Assembly: GCA_018449715.1 (NCBI GenBank)
Contig: JAAVVA010000001.1
Coordinates: 744,001 to 808,000 of the forward strand
Length of the DNA: 64,000 bases
Direction: 5' to 3'
Source: Acidobacteriaceae bacterium dw_441
Lineage (GTDB): Bacteria > Acidobacteriota > Terriglobia > Terriglobales > Acidobacteriaceae
Below the pieces are notes generated by a model that was not told the origin of the DNA, ran no database searches, and was given only the letters and a program-made list of their open reading frames with translations. Every line of letters starts with the position of its first letter. The first letter of the stretch is position 1. Positions 10,046 to 19,880 of the stretch are shown here, piece by piece. The position numbers were made by a program, and so were the translations under genes.

Positions 10046-12892
10046 ATGCCAGCCATTTTCCCAAAAGGTCAGAATGAGTCCAGGAGGTCCGACCGAGACC
10101 GGATCTTCTCCAGCAGGTATTCTTCACTGCTGGAATGGGCGACGTTCATTACCCAGGGAAGCAAGCAGGTCGCTGAGGACCTGGTTCATGATGCCTATGT
10201 TCTGTTCACAATGCCGACATCCGATCCGGGCGATATCCGAAATGTCGATGGATACCTCTACACGATCCTCAAACATCTTCATCGCTCCTCTTTGAAACGC
10301 TTTCAGCGATATCCAATGGAATCGCTTTCGCTGATTGACTATGACTCTTCGTTGAAGAGCTTGATGGCTGCCGAGCATGAGGAGACGGATCTTATCGAGG
10401 TCCAGGACAACCTCTGGACTGTTTGCCGGTATTTTTGTTCTCGGAAAACGGAGACCAAGAGCGCAAGCCTGATCCTGCTCCGGTTTGTGCACGGGCTGGA
10501 GCCCGAAGAACTTGTCTATTGTGTTGGGCTGAGATGGAATGCCATCCGCCAGCACATTCATGTTGCACGCACTGAGGTCAAAGCATATCTTCGCTCGCCA
10601 GAAAAGTTTGCCTCGATTAGTACAAGAGGCGAAAGCTTCATAGAGACAAAGCATATTCACGCTTTGCCTCCGGAGGTCATGGTTCAGGAGCTGAGACGCT
10701 TTCTCTTTTCGCAAGAAGAAGGAGTTTGCCTTTCTGCGGAAGAGTTGTTGAATCCGCCGACAGCTCTCAGCGCAGGAGTTCTGGCTCATATTGTCAGTTG
10801 TGAAAGCTGTCTGGGTATTCTTCGGCGAGCATACAAATCCTCGGGATATCAAGATGGGGGAGATGGACGTCGGGGAAGCGGGGCAGTCCGAAAGCTGTCA
10901 GGGAAGGGAGTTTCCGCAGCTCGAAGTACCCAGGAGAAATCGCAAGCTTTGTTTAGGCATTTCCCGGAAGAACTGCAGGTCGCTGTCAATGGGCTATGGG
11001 TAGCCTGTCAGGAGATTACGTCGGAGGAGAGCCGTCTCCATCTTTCTATTCCGGATAGCAAAAAGATAGACTTCGTTGAAGTCTTCAGCGAGCAACATCA
11101 GCGATTAGCACTGTTGTACGTCGAGGATCAGCCTCCTGTTGGAGCAAACTCATTGCGCCAGGAGATCAGGTTGAGCTCCGGAAGGAGCTTGTCCCTTGTT
11201 ATAAGCTTCAACTCGACTGGAGCATTGGTAAATGTCGAGTATAGGGAACCGCTCGATTTCCTCGATCAGATATCTCTTCGTGGAGTCATGGCTCCATCCA
11301 CTTCTATCTGGCTAGGCAAAGCACGAATTCCCTTCGAGCTTGCATTTCTAAAGCTCCCTCTCATGGCTTTTGCCGGTGCTGTAGCAGTCTCTGTGCTGAT
11401 AGGGGCGTTGATCTGGCGCAGCGGTGCCGTCGGTGCTCCGGATACTGCAGCGTCGATACTCGCCTCCGCGGCGCAGACTGAAAAGAACCTCATCGCCGCA
11501 CCTGGGGCCGTACACCGGCTGGTCCATGTCCAGTCTTTCGCCGGGAATGGCGTATGGGAGGATGCGGGACAGCTGGAGTCGTGGAGTGACCCAAGCAAGC
11601 AATTGGTTGCTCGCCGCTTCACTCGGAACGGCCATCTGCTCGCCGAAGAACTGAAACAAGATGGCAAGAGTGATATTTGGATAGATCGGAGTTTGAAGGG
11701 AACGGACAAGCAGCTCACCGATCTCAATTTCAGCGACATGAGTTTGTGGGATATGGATGCCTCTGCTGATGACATGAGAGCCATCGCGCCTGAACCAATG
11801 GAGACTCTGGAAACGAGCAACTCCCTTTTCTATGTTCTTCTGGAATCCTCGAGAAAAGGTAGCACTGTTCTTCAGGAGGCTGTTCTTGTAGTAAACCGGG
11901 GGAGCCGTCGCGTGGATGAAGAGGATCTTACCTTCAAGGAAATGGGGCGGTCTGTCAAAGTTCGCCTTGTGCCCGCAATCCTTGAAGTCGTGAAGGACGG
12001 CCTCGTCCCGCAGGGTGTGTTTGCGCGGAGCTCCCAGAGAGCTAGCGATGCTGGACTTCACCCGTCACACTTCGCCGTGCCAGCGAGACTGTCTCCCGAT
12101 CTTCAGGTACACGCACTTTATAGATTGAGTCAGGTAGGCGCAGACATGCGCGGTGAGGTAAAGCTCACGAAGTCTAACGGGAGACTCCTTGTCTCAGGAG
12201 TGCTCGACAGTGACAATCGCCTGAAACAGATTCAACAGGCTCTTCGCCCACTGGATCACAGCTCCCTTATCTTACGTCTCAGCACCGGTGCCTTGGCGAA
12301 GCCCAGAGCGACGAGGCTGGTATCTGCGGAAGCGGAGAGCACTGCAGATCGGATTCCGATGGACGCGCAGTTGCGAACCACGCTTGGTGCACGAACTTCA
12401 GATAAGCAGCAGTTCAATGAGCAGGTTCAGGCGTTCGCGGAGCAGGCCCTCCAGCGTTCTTCGGCGATAAGGCAACACGCGTGGGCTCTAGTGACCCTGA
12501 GCAGGCTCCTATCCCCACAGGAGCTTCAAAAACTCAATCCGGAGGCCCGCAAGGAATGGTTGCAGATCATGGCACTGCACTCCACACTCCTTGAAGAGGA
12601 ATTGGGGGCATTGGAGGGTCAACTTGGCTCGGCATTTCCGCATGATATGGTGCCAGAGCACAGGATGCCCGATTTGACACAGGCTTCAGAGCTTAGCAGC
12701 GGGGCGGAACTCCTCCTCACTCATGTGCAGAAGACATCCAGCATTGTCGATTGGTCTTTCACCCTTTCACCATTGGAATCGAAATCACCAGGACCGATCG
12801 ACGAGACATTCTGGTCCAACGTCCATGAGACGAAAGAGCTGGCCCAACAGATTTCTACAACAGCAACTGATCTTTTGCGTGGCATGCAATAA
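10046..12892 (+). CDS. ECF sigma factor fused to a transmembrane anti-sigma factor
   Basis: 948 residues in one frame. Residues ~25-95 resemble sigma region 2 (VAEDLVHDAYVLF, then YLYTILKHLHRSSLKR). Residues ~130-190 resemble region 4 (LILLRFVHGLEPEEL, then WNAIRQHIHVARTEVKAYL). Next is an HIVSCESC cluster (about 247-254) like the zinc-binding anti-sigma domain, one membrane helix at about 433-455, and a ~490-residue extracytoplasmic part. The outer part parallels the separate anti-sigma protein at 21071: a beta-rich N-terminal segment, a BON-like GRLLVSGVLDSDN block, and a helical C-terminal block containing SRLLSP. It is directly followed by a TonB receptor. Sigma and anti-sigma fused in one chain implies release by proteolysis or conformational change; this is inference. 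Confidence 0.75.
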   Translation: MPAIFPKGQNESRRSDRDRIFSSRYSSLLEWATFITQGSKQVAEDLVHDAYVLFTMPTSDPGDIRNVDGYLYTILKHLHRSSLKRFQRYPMESLSLIDYDSSLKSLMAAEHEETDLIEVQDNLWTVCRYFCSRKTETKSASLILLRFVHGLEPEELVYCVGLRWNAIRQHIHVARTEVKAYLRSPEKFASISTRGESFIETKHIHALPPEVMVQELRRFLFSQEEGVCLSAEELLNPPTALSAGVLAHIVSCESCLGILRRAYKSSGYQDGGDGRRGSGAVRKLSGKGVSAARSTQEKSQALFRHFPEELQVAVNGLWVACQEITSEESRLHLSIPDSKKIDFVEVFSEQHQRLALLYVEDQPPVGANSLRQEIRLSSGRSLSLVISFNSTGALVNVEYREPLDFLDQISLRGVMAPSTSIWLGKARIPFELAFLKLPLMAFAGAVAVSVLIGALIWRSGAVGAPDTAASILASAAQTEKNLIAAPGAVHRLVHVQSFAGNGVWEDAGQLESWSDPSKQLVARRFTRNGHLLAEELKQDGKSDIWIDRSLKGTDKQLTDLNFSDMSLWDMDASADDMRAIAPEPMETLETSNSLFYVLLESSRKGSTVLQEAVLVVNRGSRRVDEEDLTFKEMGRSVKVRLVPAILEVVKDGLVPQGVFARSSQRASDAGLHPSHFAVPARLSPDLQVHALYRLSQVGADMRGEVKLTKSNGRLLVSGVLDSDNRLKQIQQALRPLDHSSLILRLSTGALAKPRATRLVSAEAESTADRIPMDAQLRTTLGARTSDKQQFNEQVQAFAEQALQRSSAIRQHAWALVTLSRLLSPQELQKLNPEARKEWLQIMALHSTLLEEELGALEGQLGSAFPHDMVPEHRMPDLTQASELSSGAELLLTHVQKTSSIVDWSFTLSPLESKSPGPIDETFWSNVHETKELAQQISTTATDLLRGMQ

Positions 12893-12945
12893 CGTCCCGC
12901 AGTCATTCATCTCCTAACGATCAATTTATTCCCGGAGTCTAGCCA

Positions 12946-15642
12946 ATGCTCAACACCAGAAGGAAATGTGCGCACGTTTTCAGACGAAATGTCCAGTTTG
13001 TCTTCCTGTTGCTTTTTATTCTCTGTGTGAGACCGTCGCTCGCACAGTTCGAAACGGCGACCCTAAGTGGCACCGTGATTGATCCACAAAAGGCTGTCGT
13101 CGCCGATGCCATGGCAACCGTCAGAAGCGATGAAACCTCACTTGAGCGGCAGGCGAAGACGAACGCGCAAGGTCTCTTTGTCTTCGGCTCCTTGCCGATT
13201 GGACACTACACCCTGCGTATCGAGCGGACGGGATTCGCAACCTTCGAGATGCGCAACATCGTTTTGACCGTAGCCGAGAGCCTGGCAGTCAATGCGCAGA
13301 TGAAGTTAGGAGATGCCGCCGAGACGGTCAATGTCGATGGGTCAGGGGAATTGGCTCTCGAGACTGATTCCAGTCAGCGTGGACAGATCGTCAACCGTGA
13401 GGAGATCCGTGCATTGCCGCTGGTAAGCCGGCAATACTCGCAGTTGGTCCTGCTGACAACGGGAACGATGCAATCGCAGGCAGGCATTAGCAATGGCAAC
13501 CTTGCCCGCGAAGGCGCTTTCAACGTGGACGGGCTCCGCAGCACCTTCAACAACTACCTGCTCGACGGTCTGGACAATAATGCTTATGGCACATCTAATC
13601 AAGGGTTTTCCAATCAGATCATCCAACCTTCTCCGGATGCCGTGGCTCAGTTTCAGGTCGTCACCAACAACGAGAGCGCGGAATACGGACGCGCTCCCGG
13701 CGCAACGGTTAATGTTGCTTTCGCCAGCGGTTCAAATCGGTTCCATTTCGACCTGTATGAGTTCATTCGTAACCCGGCATTCAATGCCATCGGCTACTTC
13801 TCGGGGGGAAATCCGAGTATCCGGAGAAATCAGTTTGGTGGAACCTTGAGCGGACCGATTATCAAGAACAAACTGTTCTTCTTCGCCGACTACGAAGGGT
13901 TTCGGCAGAAGTTCACGACGCCACACTACTCTACAATCCCGACACCAGATCAGATTCATGGCATCTTCTCCACCGTGATCACGAATCCTCTTACCGGCAA
14001 GAGGTACGTGAATCCAGACGGCAGCCCTGCACCGATTCCGGCGGCCGACATGTCGGCCGCAGCTCGAAAGATCTCGGCTTTTTTCCCCACACCGAACGTC
14101 TCTCTGGGGGGCTTGAACTATCTCCAACTCCAGCAACTCAATGACAACCTCGACAAGTACGACCTGAAGCTCGACTATGTGCCGAACGATAAGACTACAC
14201 TCTTCGCCCGTGTGAGCCAGAGCAAAGAGAATGCGCTACAAGGTCCAACTCTGCCGGGGCCGCTCGATGGAGGTGTCGCAGGTCATATACGCATCATGAA
14301 CCAGCAGCTTGCTCTCGGTGTAACACGACAGATCACTCCGACGCAGTTACTCGACGCTCGCCTCGGTGTCTCTTACACGAAGGGCGGTGACGCTTCGGTG
14401 GTGATCGGCCAACCCGGCGCAGAAGAGGCCTTTGGAATCCCCGGCCTTACGACTGATCCGCGAATTGCAGGCGGGATGCCGAGTATCTTTATTAACGGCT
14501 ATTCTCAGATTGGCCGTTTGGCAACTGATCCGCAATGGCAGTATCCTTTCGTCTTCGACCCGAAGATCAACTACTCATGGACCAAGGGCAAGCACTTCCT
14601 TAAATTCGGCTACGAGTACGAGCAGATCCGAACACAGGTTGAAGATGAGTTTCCGCTCTATGGTCTCTATATCTTCTATGGTGGATTCAGCGGCAATTAC
14701 TTCGCCGATTTTTTGCTGGGCACTCCCTATCAGTTCGAACTGACAAATCTGACGGTCTCTCATATTCGTCAGGTGATGCACAACGCGTATGTCCAGGACG
14801 ACTGGAAGGTCAACAAGCGCCTCACGCTCAACTTTGGACTGCGGTATGAATATGGTTCTCCGTTGTGGGACAAGGACAACAATCTCACCAACTTCGATCC
14901 GGTTACCTCGGTTACAACAGGCAAGATGGTCAACGCACAATCCGGCGGAGTAGCCCAGCGCGCCCTGGTCAACCCAGACAAAAATGACTTTGCTCCCCGG
15001 ATTGGATTTGCCTTTGGCGCTACGGATTCGACCGTGATTCACGGCGGGTTTGGTATCAGCTATGTTCACTATTATCGGGCTGGATCAGGCAACCTGTTAG
15101 CGTTGAATGCACCAAACACACTCTTTGCGCAGCAGACACAACTTCCCGGGCAAGCCAACTTCAGAACCTTGGATCAGGGGTTTCCACAGGGTTTCAACGA
15201 CCCGGCTAACTTCAATCCGATAACGGTCAACGTCAGCTATATCCCAAAGAACTTCCGCGATGGCTACGTGGAAAGCTACTTTCTTTCCGTACAACAGAAG
15301 CTTGGAAGGGATTCCATGCTTGACGTGGCGTATGTCGGAAATCATGGTCTGAAGATGATGGAGATCGGCAACTATAACCAGAGAAATCCAGCGGCGGGCA
15401 TCGATGCGACGGGGCAGTTCGCCCGACCAATTCCAAGTTGGGGTGATATTACCTACGCATTCAATGGCTCTTATAGCAACTACAACGCTCTGCAGGTCCG
15501 ATATCAACAGCGACTCGGCCGGGATCTAACGCTTCTGAACTCGTTTACTTATTCCAGAACGTTCGACAATGCATCGGGAAACCACGTGCTGTGTTCACAA
15601 GATAGGCGCCACGCTTCATCTTGCCGATCAGCTCGTCGTTGA
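12946..15642 (+). pseudogene. TonB-dependent receptor, Oar-like, truncated at the 3' end
   Basis: Begins normally: a signal peptide ending SLAQ, a carboxypeptidase-regulatory domain (LSGTVIDPQKAVVADA), a plug and most of the barrel. Receptor-like sequence continues to SFTYSRTFDNASG (about 15580). It then runs into the reverse complement of a formate dehydrogenase gene and stops after about 20 unrelated residues. Compared with the 1059-residue receptor at 22781, some 150-200 residues of the barrel, including the terminal Phe strand, are missing, so it should not assemble. A GGAG lies about 9 bases before the ATG. It sits 53 bp after the fused sigma/anti-sigma gene, its expected regulator. An exact copy of 14402-14869 lies at 35479-35946. 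Confidence 0.85.
14402..14869 (+). repeat. 468-bp exact repeat, copy 1 (inside the TonB receptor)
   Basis: This internal part of the truncated receptor (codons from IGQPGAEEAFGIPG to YEYGSPLW) recurs at 35479-35946 in the same orientation. By eye the copies agree over the whole length, and translations in two different frames are identical. Flanks differ on the left (g at 14401 versus c at 35478) and on the right (a at 14870 versus g at 35947). Confidence 0.9.
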
Positions 15643-16438
15643 ATAGATCAAGAGTGCCGGGATGCAGTGGCGCATTGATCGTCACTACGTCGCAGACCTT
15701 GACCATATCTTCTACGCTTTCATGGTGCGTCAGACCAAGCTCCTTCTCAACCTCCTCTGGGACACGATGCTGATCGAAGTAATGCAGCTTCACATCGAAG
15801 GGCTTCAGACGTTTCAGCACTGCGAGACCAATGCGGCCTGCAGCGACTGTACCGACGTGCATGCCTTCGAGATCGTAAGAACGCTCAACGCAGTCCGCGA
15901 TATTCCAACCGCCCTTGAGGACCCACTCATACGAAGGGAGATAGTTGCGCACCAGCGAGAGGATCATCATGACCACATGCTCGGAAACGCTGATGCTGTT
16001 GGAGTATGTCACTTCGGCAACGGTGATGCCATGCTTGATGGCAGCTTCGAGATTGACGTGGTCCGAACCAATGCCGGCCGTAATCGCCAGTTTCAGCTTC
16101 TTCGCCTTCTCGATGCGCTCCGGCGTCAGGTAGGCGGGCCAGAATGGCTGGGAGATGACAATGTCTGTGTCGGGAAGTTCACGCTCGAAGACCGAGTCAG
16201 TGCCTTCCTTGTCTGACGTGACAATGAAGGTATGACCAAGGCCTTCGAGGTACTTTCGCAGGCCAAGCTCGCCGGAGATGCTGCCTAGGAGTTCACCGGG
16301 CTTGAAATCGATGGCCTCCGGAGTCGGAGCCATCTGGCCACCCGGATAGTGATCGATCTTGGGGATGTCATTGCGAGCGTAGCTCTTGGGATAGCCGGTA
16401 ATCGGATCGTCGTACAGTACACAAAGTATCTTTGCCAT
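15545..16438 (-). pseudogene. fdh: NAD-dependent formate dehydrogenase, C-terminal part missing
   Basis: D-2-hydroxyacid dehydrogenase superfamily, closest to NAD+-dependent formate dehydrogenase (formate to CO2). The start MAKILCVLYDDP at 16438 is supported by GGAGGAAAC just upstream. Recognisable blocks are ISQPFWPAYLT, ITAGIGSDHVNL, SNSISVSEHVVMMIL and GYGxxG-like GTVAAGRIG for NAD binding, then VVTINAPLH and YLVNTARG. Homology stops at NTARG (about 15585), where the sequence becomes the reverse complement of the TonB receptor. The segment with the catalytic His (PHISGT in the family) and about 90 residues are lost, so the product is expected to be inactive. A LysR gene lies upstream on the same strand. 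Confidence 0.85.
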
Positions 16439-16547
16439 TGTTTCCTCCAAGTACGCAAACAACGCTTGCAGAGCGAAACAACGATGGTCAAACAAAGACC
16501 TTCAATGGGCCAATCGAAGAAATCGATCATGTTTACAGTACCGTGAA

Positions 16548-17471
16548 TCAAAGACGGAGCTGGGCAAGTTGCCGATTCACTTCTTCGCGAAATTTCTCGT
16601 GCTTTGCTAGGTCAAGAAAGGATCGAGCCACCGAGGGCAGTGGATCGCGATCAGAAGCGACGAGGCCGACTGCGTGCGACGCGTCCGGTTCGATGAGGGC
16701 AAGCGCAACGAGTCCGTCAACCTCACCGATCAGGGAGAGGAACGAATTGGGTACGACAGTAGACCACTGACCGAACTTCAGATGTGCCCACAACGTGATT
16801 AGTGAGTTCGTTTCGATAACCGCATTGACCTCAGCTCCCACCTCGCGGAAGTGCATGTCGATGATCCTGCGGTTCTGCATATCCGCCGTCAGCAGACATA
16901 ACGGATAGCTCGACGCCTCCGCCCACGAAATGGTCCTCCGATCCTGTACACCTGGTTCCCTCCGAGTCAAGAAGACGTAATGTTCGGTATAAAGTTGGAG
17001 TCTCCGAACCCTCGCAAGCGGCTCGTTGTCGAGGTATGTCATCCCGATATCTAGGGTCAGGTCGTCGATGCCTCTTTGGATTTCAATGGAGGTTAGGCTC
17101 CGGATGACGGTATGGGTTTGGGGATGATGCCTGGCAAAGGGGGTTGTGAAGAGCGAGATGACCGGCATCGTGACCGGGATCGCTCCGATCTTGATATATC
17201 CCGTCAGTCCTCGCTGCATTTCGGACAGACTCTGTTGCAAACCCTCATAGTCTGCGATCACGTGCTTCGCCCACTCAAGAGTTTTCTCTCCCTCCGGAGT
17301 GAATCCCACAAAGCGTTGCCCGCGCTCGACAAGCAGAACGCCGAGACTTTCCTCCATTTGCTTGATTCCTGCAGAGAGTGTGGACTGCGTCACGCGACAG
17401 GCGGCGGCAGCGCGAGCGAAATGCTTTTCGCGGGCCAGCGCCGTCAGAAATTCAAGATGTCGAAGGATCAT
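16548..17471 (-). CDS. LysR family transcriptional regulator
   Basis: 307 residues, full length for the family. The N-terminal winged helix-turn-helix is clear (LEFLTALAREKHFARAAAAC, then VTQSTLSAGIKQMEESLGV and ERGQRFVGFTPEGE). It is followed by a substrate-binding-like effector domain (IGAIPVTMPVISLF, and LTSIEIQRGIDD). It lies about 110 bp upstream of the truncated formate dehydrogenase on the same strand, which suggests control of formate metabolism, though LysR regulators more often sit divergent from their targets. The gene itself looks intact although its partner is broken. Confidence 0.85.
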   Translation of the reverse strand: MILRHLEFLTALAREKHFARAAAACRVTQSTLSAGIKQMEESLGVLLVERGQRFVGFTPEGEKTLEWAKHVIADYEGLQQSLSEMQRGLTGYIKIGAIPVTMPVISLFTTPFARHHPQTHTVIRSLTSIEIQRGIDDLTLDIGMTYLDNEPLARVRRLQLYTEHYVFLTRREPGVQDRRTISWAEASSYPLCLLTADMQNRRIIDMHFREVGAEVNAVIETNSLITLWAHLKFGQWSTVVPNSFLSLIGEVDGLVALALIEPDASHAVGLVASDRDPLPSVARSFLDLAKHEKFREEVNRQLAQLRL

Positions 17472-17622
17472 AGGCTTTATTTCAATTCAGATCATATCGT
17501 TGCGTCTTCACGATTTCTCCACTCTAAACTCGGTAGAGATCAACTCGCCGTATTCCTGCAGAGTTCTTCTTCGCCTGGCTTGTTCCGATCAGTTGCGCTG
17601 CCAGAGGCGACATCTGTGCCGA

Positions 17623-18240
17623 TCAGATAGGGAGCATTTTCAATGCGAGATCGGTGACGCGTTTCATCTCTGCCTTACTATCTCCATTGGCAGCGAGTAT
17701 GCCTAGTCCATACCAGATGGTAGACACGAAACGTGTCAGATCTGAAATATTTGTAGTCTCGGGAAGGTCACCTTCGGCCTTTGCTCGCTTGAATCGCGCT
17801 GACAACTGAGCCTCCCCTGCTTTGCGCCAATCGATGAGAGCCTGCTTCACAGAAGCGGCGGCCGGTCCGGTAGCGAGTGCGCCCTGGGTCGATAGACAGC
17901 CGCGTGGATTTTGCGGATTACCGAGCACGTTCACTGAGCCTCGGAAGATACTTTCGATGACGCGCACTGCCGTCGGTTCTTTGAGCGCGAACCTCAGATA
18001 AGAGGTCGGCCCTTCCCCATACCGTGCCAATGCCTTGAGAAACAGGGACTCCTTGTCGCCGAACGTGGCGTACAGGCTGGCACGATTGATGCCCATTGCC
18101 TCCGTCAAGTCATTGAGCGAAGTGCCTTCGTATCCTCTTTCCCAAAATAGACGCATGGCAGCTTCGAGCGCAGTCTCTTCACTGAACCCGCGAGGCCGCC
18201 CCATCTTGACGGTTGTCACTTCACTCATAGCCGCTGCCAT
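17623..18240 (-). CDS. TetR/AcrR family transcriptional repressor
   Basis: 205 residues. The N-terminal helix-turn-helix matches TetR (GRPRGFSEETALEAAMRLFW, then GYEGTSLNDLTEAMGINRAS and LYATFGDKESLF), followed by an all-helical ligand-binding domain with the NPRGCLSTQGAL segment common in this subgroup. Starts at 18228 (MSEV) or 18204 are possible. It is divergent from the short-chain dehydrogenase at 18343 with a 102-bp shared promoter region, the usual arrangement of a TetR repressor and the gene it controls. The inducer is unknown. Confidence 0.88.
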   Translation of the reverse strand: MAAAMSEVTTVKMGRPRGFSEETALEAAMRLFWERGYEGTSLNDLTEAMGINRASLYATFGDKESLFLKALARYGEGPTSYLRFALKEPTAVRVIESIFRGSVNVLGNPQNPRGCLSTQGALATGPAAASVKQALIDWRKAGEAQLSARFKRAKAEGDLPETTNISDLTRFVSTIWYGLGILAANGDSKAEMKRVTDLALKMLPI

Positions 18241-18342
18241 CTAGAGCATTATTTTAACCGATTGTTCCGAAAAAAGTTTGCGACCAGCCTGCAAGGCCGC
18301 ACATCTAGAACGTGTGGTCAAAAAGTATTGCAGGAGAGATGA

Positions 18343-19092
18343 ATGTCCAAGAAGCTTGAAGGTAAAATCGCGCTCGTCACAGGTGGCAGCACGGGGATAG
18401 GGTTTGGAAGTGCAAAGGAGCTTGTTGCTCAGGGAGCCTACGTCTACATCACGGGCCGGCGCCAGGCGGCACTCGATGTAGCTGCTAAGGAAATTGGTTC
18501 AAATGTCACAGCCATACGTGCGGATTCCTCAAAACTCGCCGATCTGGATGCGGTGTACGAACAGATCAAGAAAGAGAAGGGAAGGGTAGATATCGTCTTC
18601 GCCAATGCTGGCGGTGGAGAGTTCGTTCCGATTGGCTCAATTACGGAAGAGCACTATGACAATACCTTCAACAGTAATGTGAAGGGTGTCGTGTTTACTG
18701 TGCAAAAGGCTCTCCCGTTGATACCGGATGGAGGTGCGATCATTCTCAATGCGTCAGTTGTGTCTATTAAGGGCCTGCCCGCATTCAGTGTTTATTCCGC
18801 AACCAAGGCGGCAGTGCGCTCGTTCGCTCGTACTTGGACGACTGATCTGAAGGACCGCAAAATCCGTGTGAACGCAGTTAGCCCAGGCGTGATTGATACG
18901 CCAGGATTGAGCGGCCTCGTGCCTCCAGACCAAAAGGATGGTTTATACAGCCAGCTCGCTTCTTTCGTTCCTCTGGGTCGCCTCGGTCATGTAGAGGAGA
19001 TAGCCAAGACCGTGGCATTTCTTGCCTCGGAGGATGCAAGCTTCATAGCTGGAGCTGATATTTTCGTCGATGGCGGGCAGGGTCAGGTTTAG
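18343..19092 (+). CDS. Short-chain dehydrogenase/reductase (SDR)
   Basis: 249 residues, the standard length of classical SDRs. The NAD(P)-binding motif TGGSTGIG lies at the N-terminus, NAGG in the middle, a catalytic Ser in NASVVS, and YSATK with the catalytic Tyr and Lys at about residue 150. It ends FIAGADIFVDGGQGQV, typical of the glucose/3-oxoacyl reductase type. GGAG (18333-18336) sits 6 bases before the ATG. The divergent TetR gene is the likely repressor. The substrate cannot be read from sequence; such pairs are often involved in carbonyl or quinone reduction. Confidence 0.9.
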   Translation: MSKKLEGKIALVTGGSTGIGFGSAKELVAQGAYVYITGRRQAALDVAAKEIGSNVTAIRADSSKLADLDAVYEQIKKEKGRVDIVFANAGGGEFVPIGSITEEHYDNTFNSNVKGVVFTVQKALPLIPDGGAIILNASVVSIKGLPAFSVYSATKAAVRSFARTWTTDLKDRKIRVNAVSPGVIDTPGLSGLVPPDQKDGLYSQLASFVPLGRLGHVEEIAKTVAFLASEDASFIAGADIFVDGGQGQV

Positions 19093-19111
19093 GGCTGTCA
19101 GGTATTTAAAG

Positions 19112-19136
19112 GGTGCGTCTTAAGTCCGGACGCACC
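19112..19136 (+). terminator. Hairpin after the SDR gene
   Basis: GGTGCGTC (19112-19119) and GACGCACC (19129-19136) form an 8-bp GC-rich stem with a 9-base loop, 20 bases after the SDR stop codon. No T-run follows, so termination is likely but weakly supported. Between here and 19397 no gene is seen. Confidence 0.45.
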
Positions 19137-19397
19137 TGCTCCACCATCTTCGTCAGAACTGTCATTCCCGCCTTGGCTTGAACTGAAAAGCAAGAATCCG
19201 TATTACCGCCAATTCCTGATGCGGGTAGAAATCAGACCCAGTGTGGACAATGTTTGATATACCTCTACACCCCATCATGGATTTATGACTGCTTTGCCAG
19301 AGTGCGCTGGTTAGGCACATCATGTCTCTCATGGAATCGACGGTACCGGTCAAGTAGTGATGCAGGTCCCCTTGCTCGGAGAAAGACCAGATTTCCT

Positions 19398-19773
19398 TCG
19401 ATCGACCTTATTCATAATCTCGATGACGGGTTTGGCTGAGACGCCAAGCTGGGTCAAGACTGCTTCTACCTGAGCTTTCTGCTCGTCACGGACAGGGCTT
19501 GCAGAGTCCTGGACATGGAGAAGCACTTCGGCTCGCTCGACTTCTTCGAGAGTGGCGCAGAAGCTCGTGACCAACATGTGGGGAAGGTTGCGGATGAAGC
19601 CCACGGTATCGGAGAGAAGGATCTTGCGGCGGGAGGGAAGCTGCAGCAGTCGAAGCTTGGGGGCGAGAGTCGCGAACATCCGGGCCGATTCGAGCACGTC
19701 GGCCGCAGTGAGGGCATTGAAGAGGGTGCTCTTGCCGGCGTTCGTGTAGCCGACCAGGGCGACAACGGGTACC
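19398..19773 (-). pseudogene. hflX: hflX fragment (GTPase G1-G4 region only)
   Basis: Reading leftward from about 19773, the frame gives [20 protein letters not shown] (Walker A/G1), then [14 protein letters not shown] (G3), [10 protein letters not shown] and IEIMNKVDR (G4 NKxD). These are the core of the ribosome-splitting GTPase HflX. The N-terminal HflX domain is absent: in-frame sequence upstream meets a stop within about 20 codons and becomes antisense to a PepSY gene end. The C-terminal end is lost near 19400, after NKVDR. It is a roughly 120-codon scrap of a ~430-residue gene and has no plausible start. Confidence 0.8.
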
Positions 19774-19880
19774 TTTGGCTCTCGCGCCGCAAAAGGCCGC
19801 TGGAAATGGAACTCAACCGTCTGGTGAGTTTGGAAAAGCTACCCATCGGCGCAGCCGAGCCCGGAGTGGTATCACGATGA
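19770..19880 (+). pseudogene. PepSY transmembrane protein, last ~36 codons only
   Basis: The frame ending at TGA 19878-19880 reads [20 protein letters not shown] and then about 15 more residues. This closely parallels the C-terminus of the intact PepSY protein at 26032 (IYLWLSRRRK, then ELDRLV). Everything upstream of about 19767 on this strand is antisense to the hflX scrap. It is therefore the surviving end of a second PepSY (PiuB-like) gene whose body was lost. The sequence GGGTACC at 19767-19773 can be read as part of either neighbour. Confidence 0.7.

Noticed and set aside
15581..19773. Insertion sequence or integron as carrier of the fdh-SDR block
   Set aside because: No transposase, integrase, terminal inverted repeats or target-site duplication could be found at either end.
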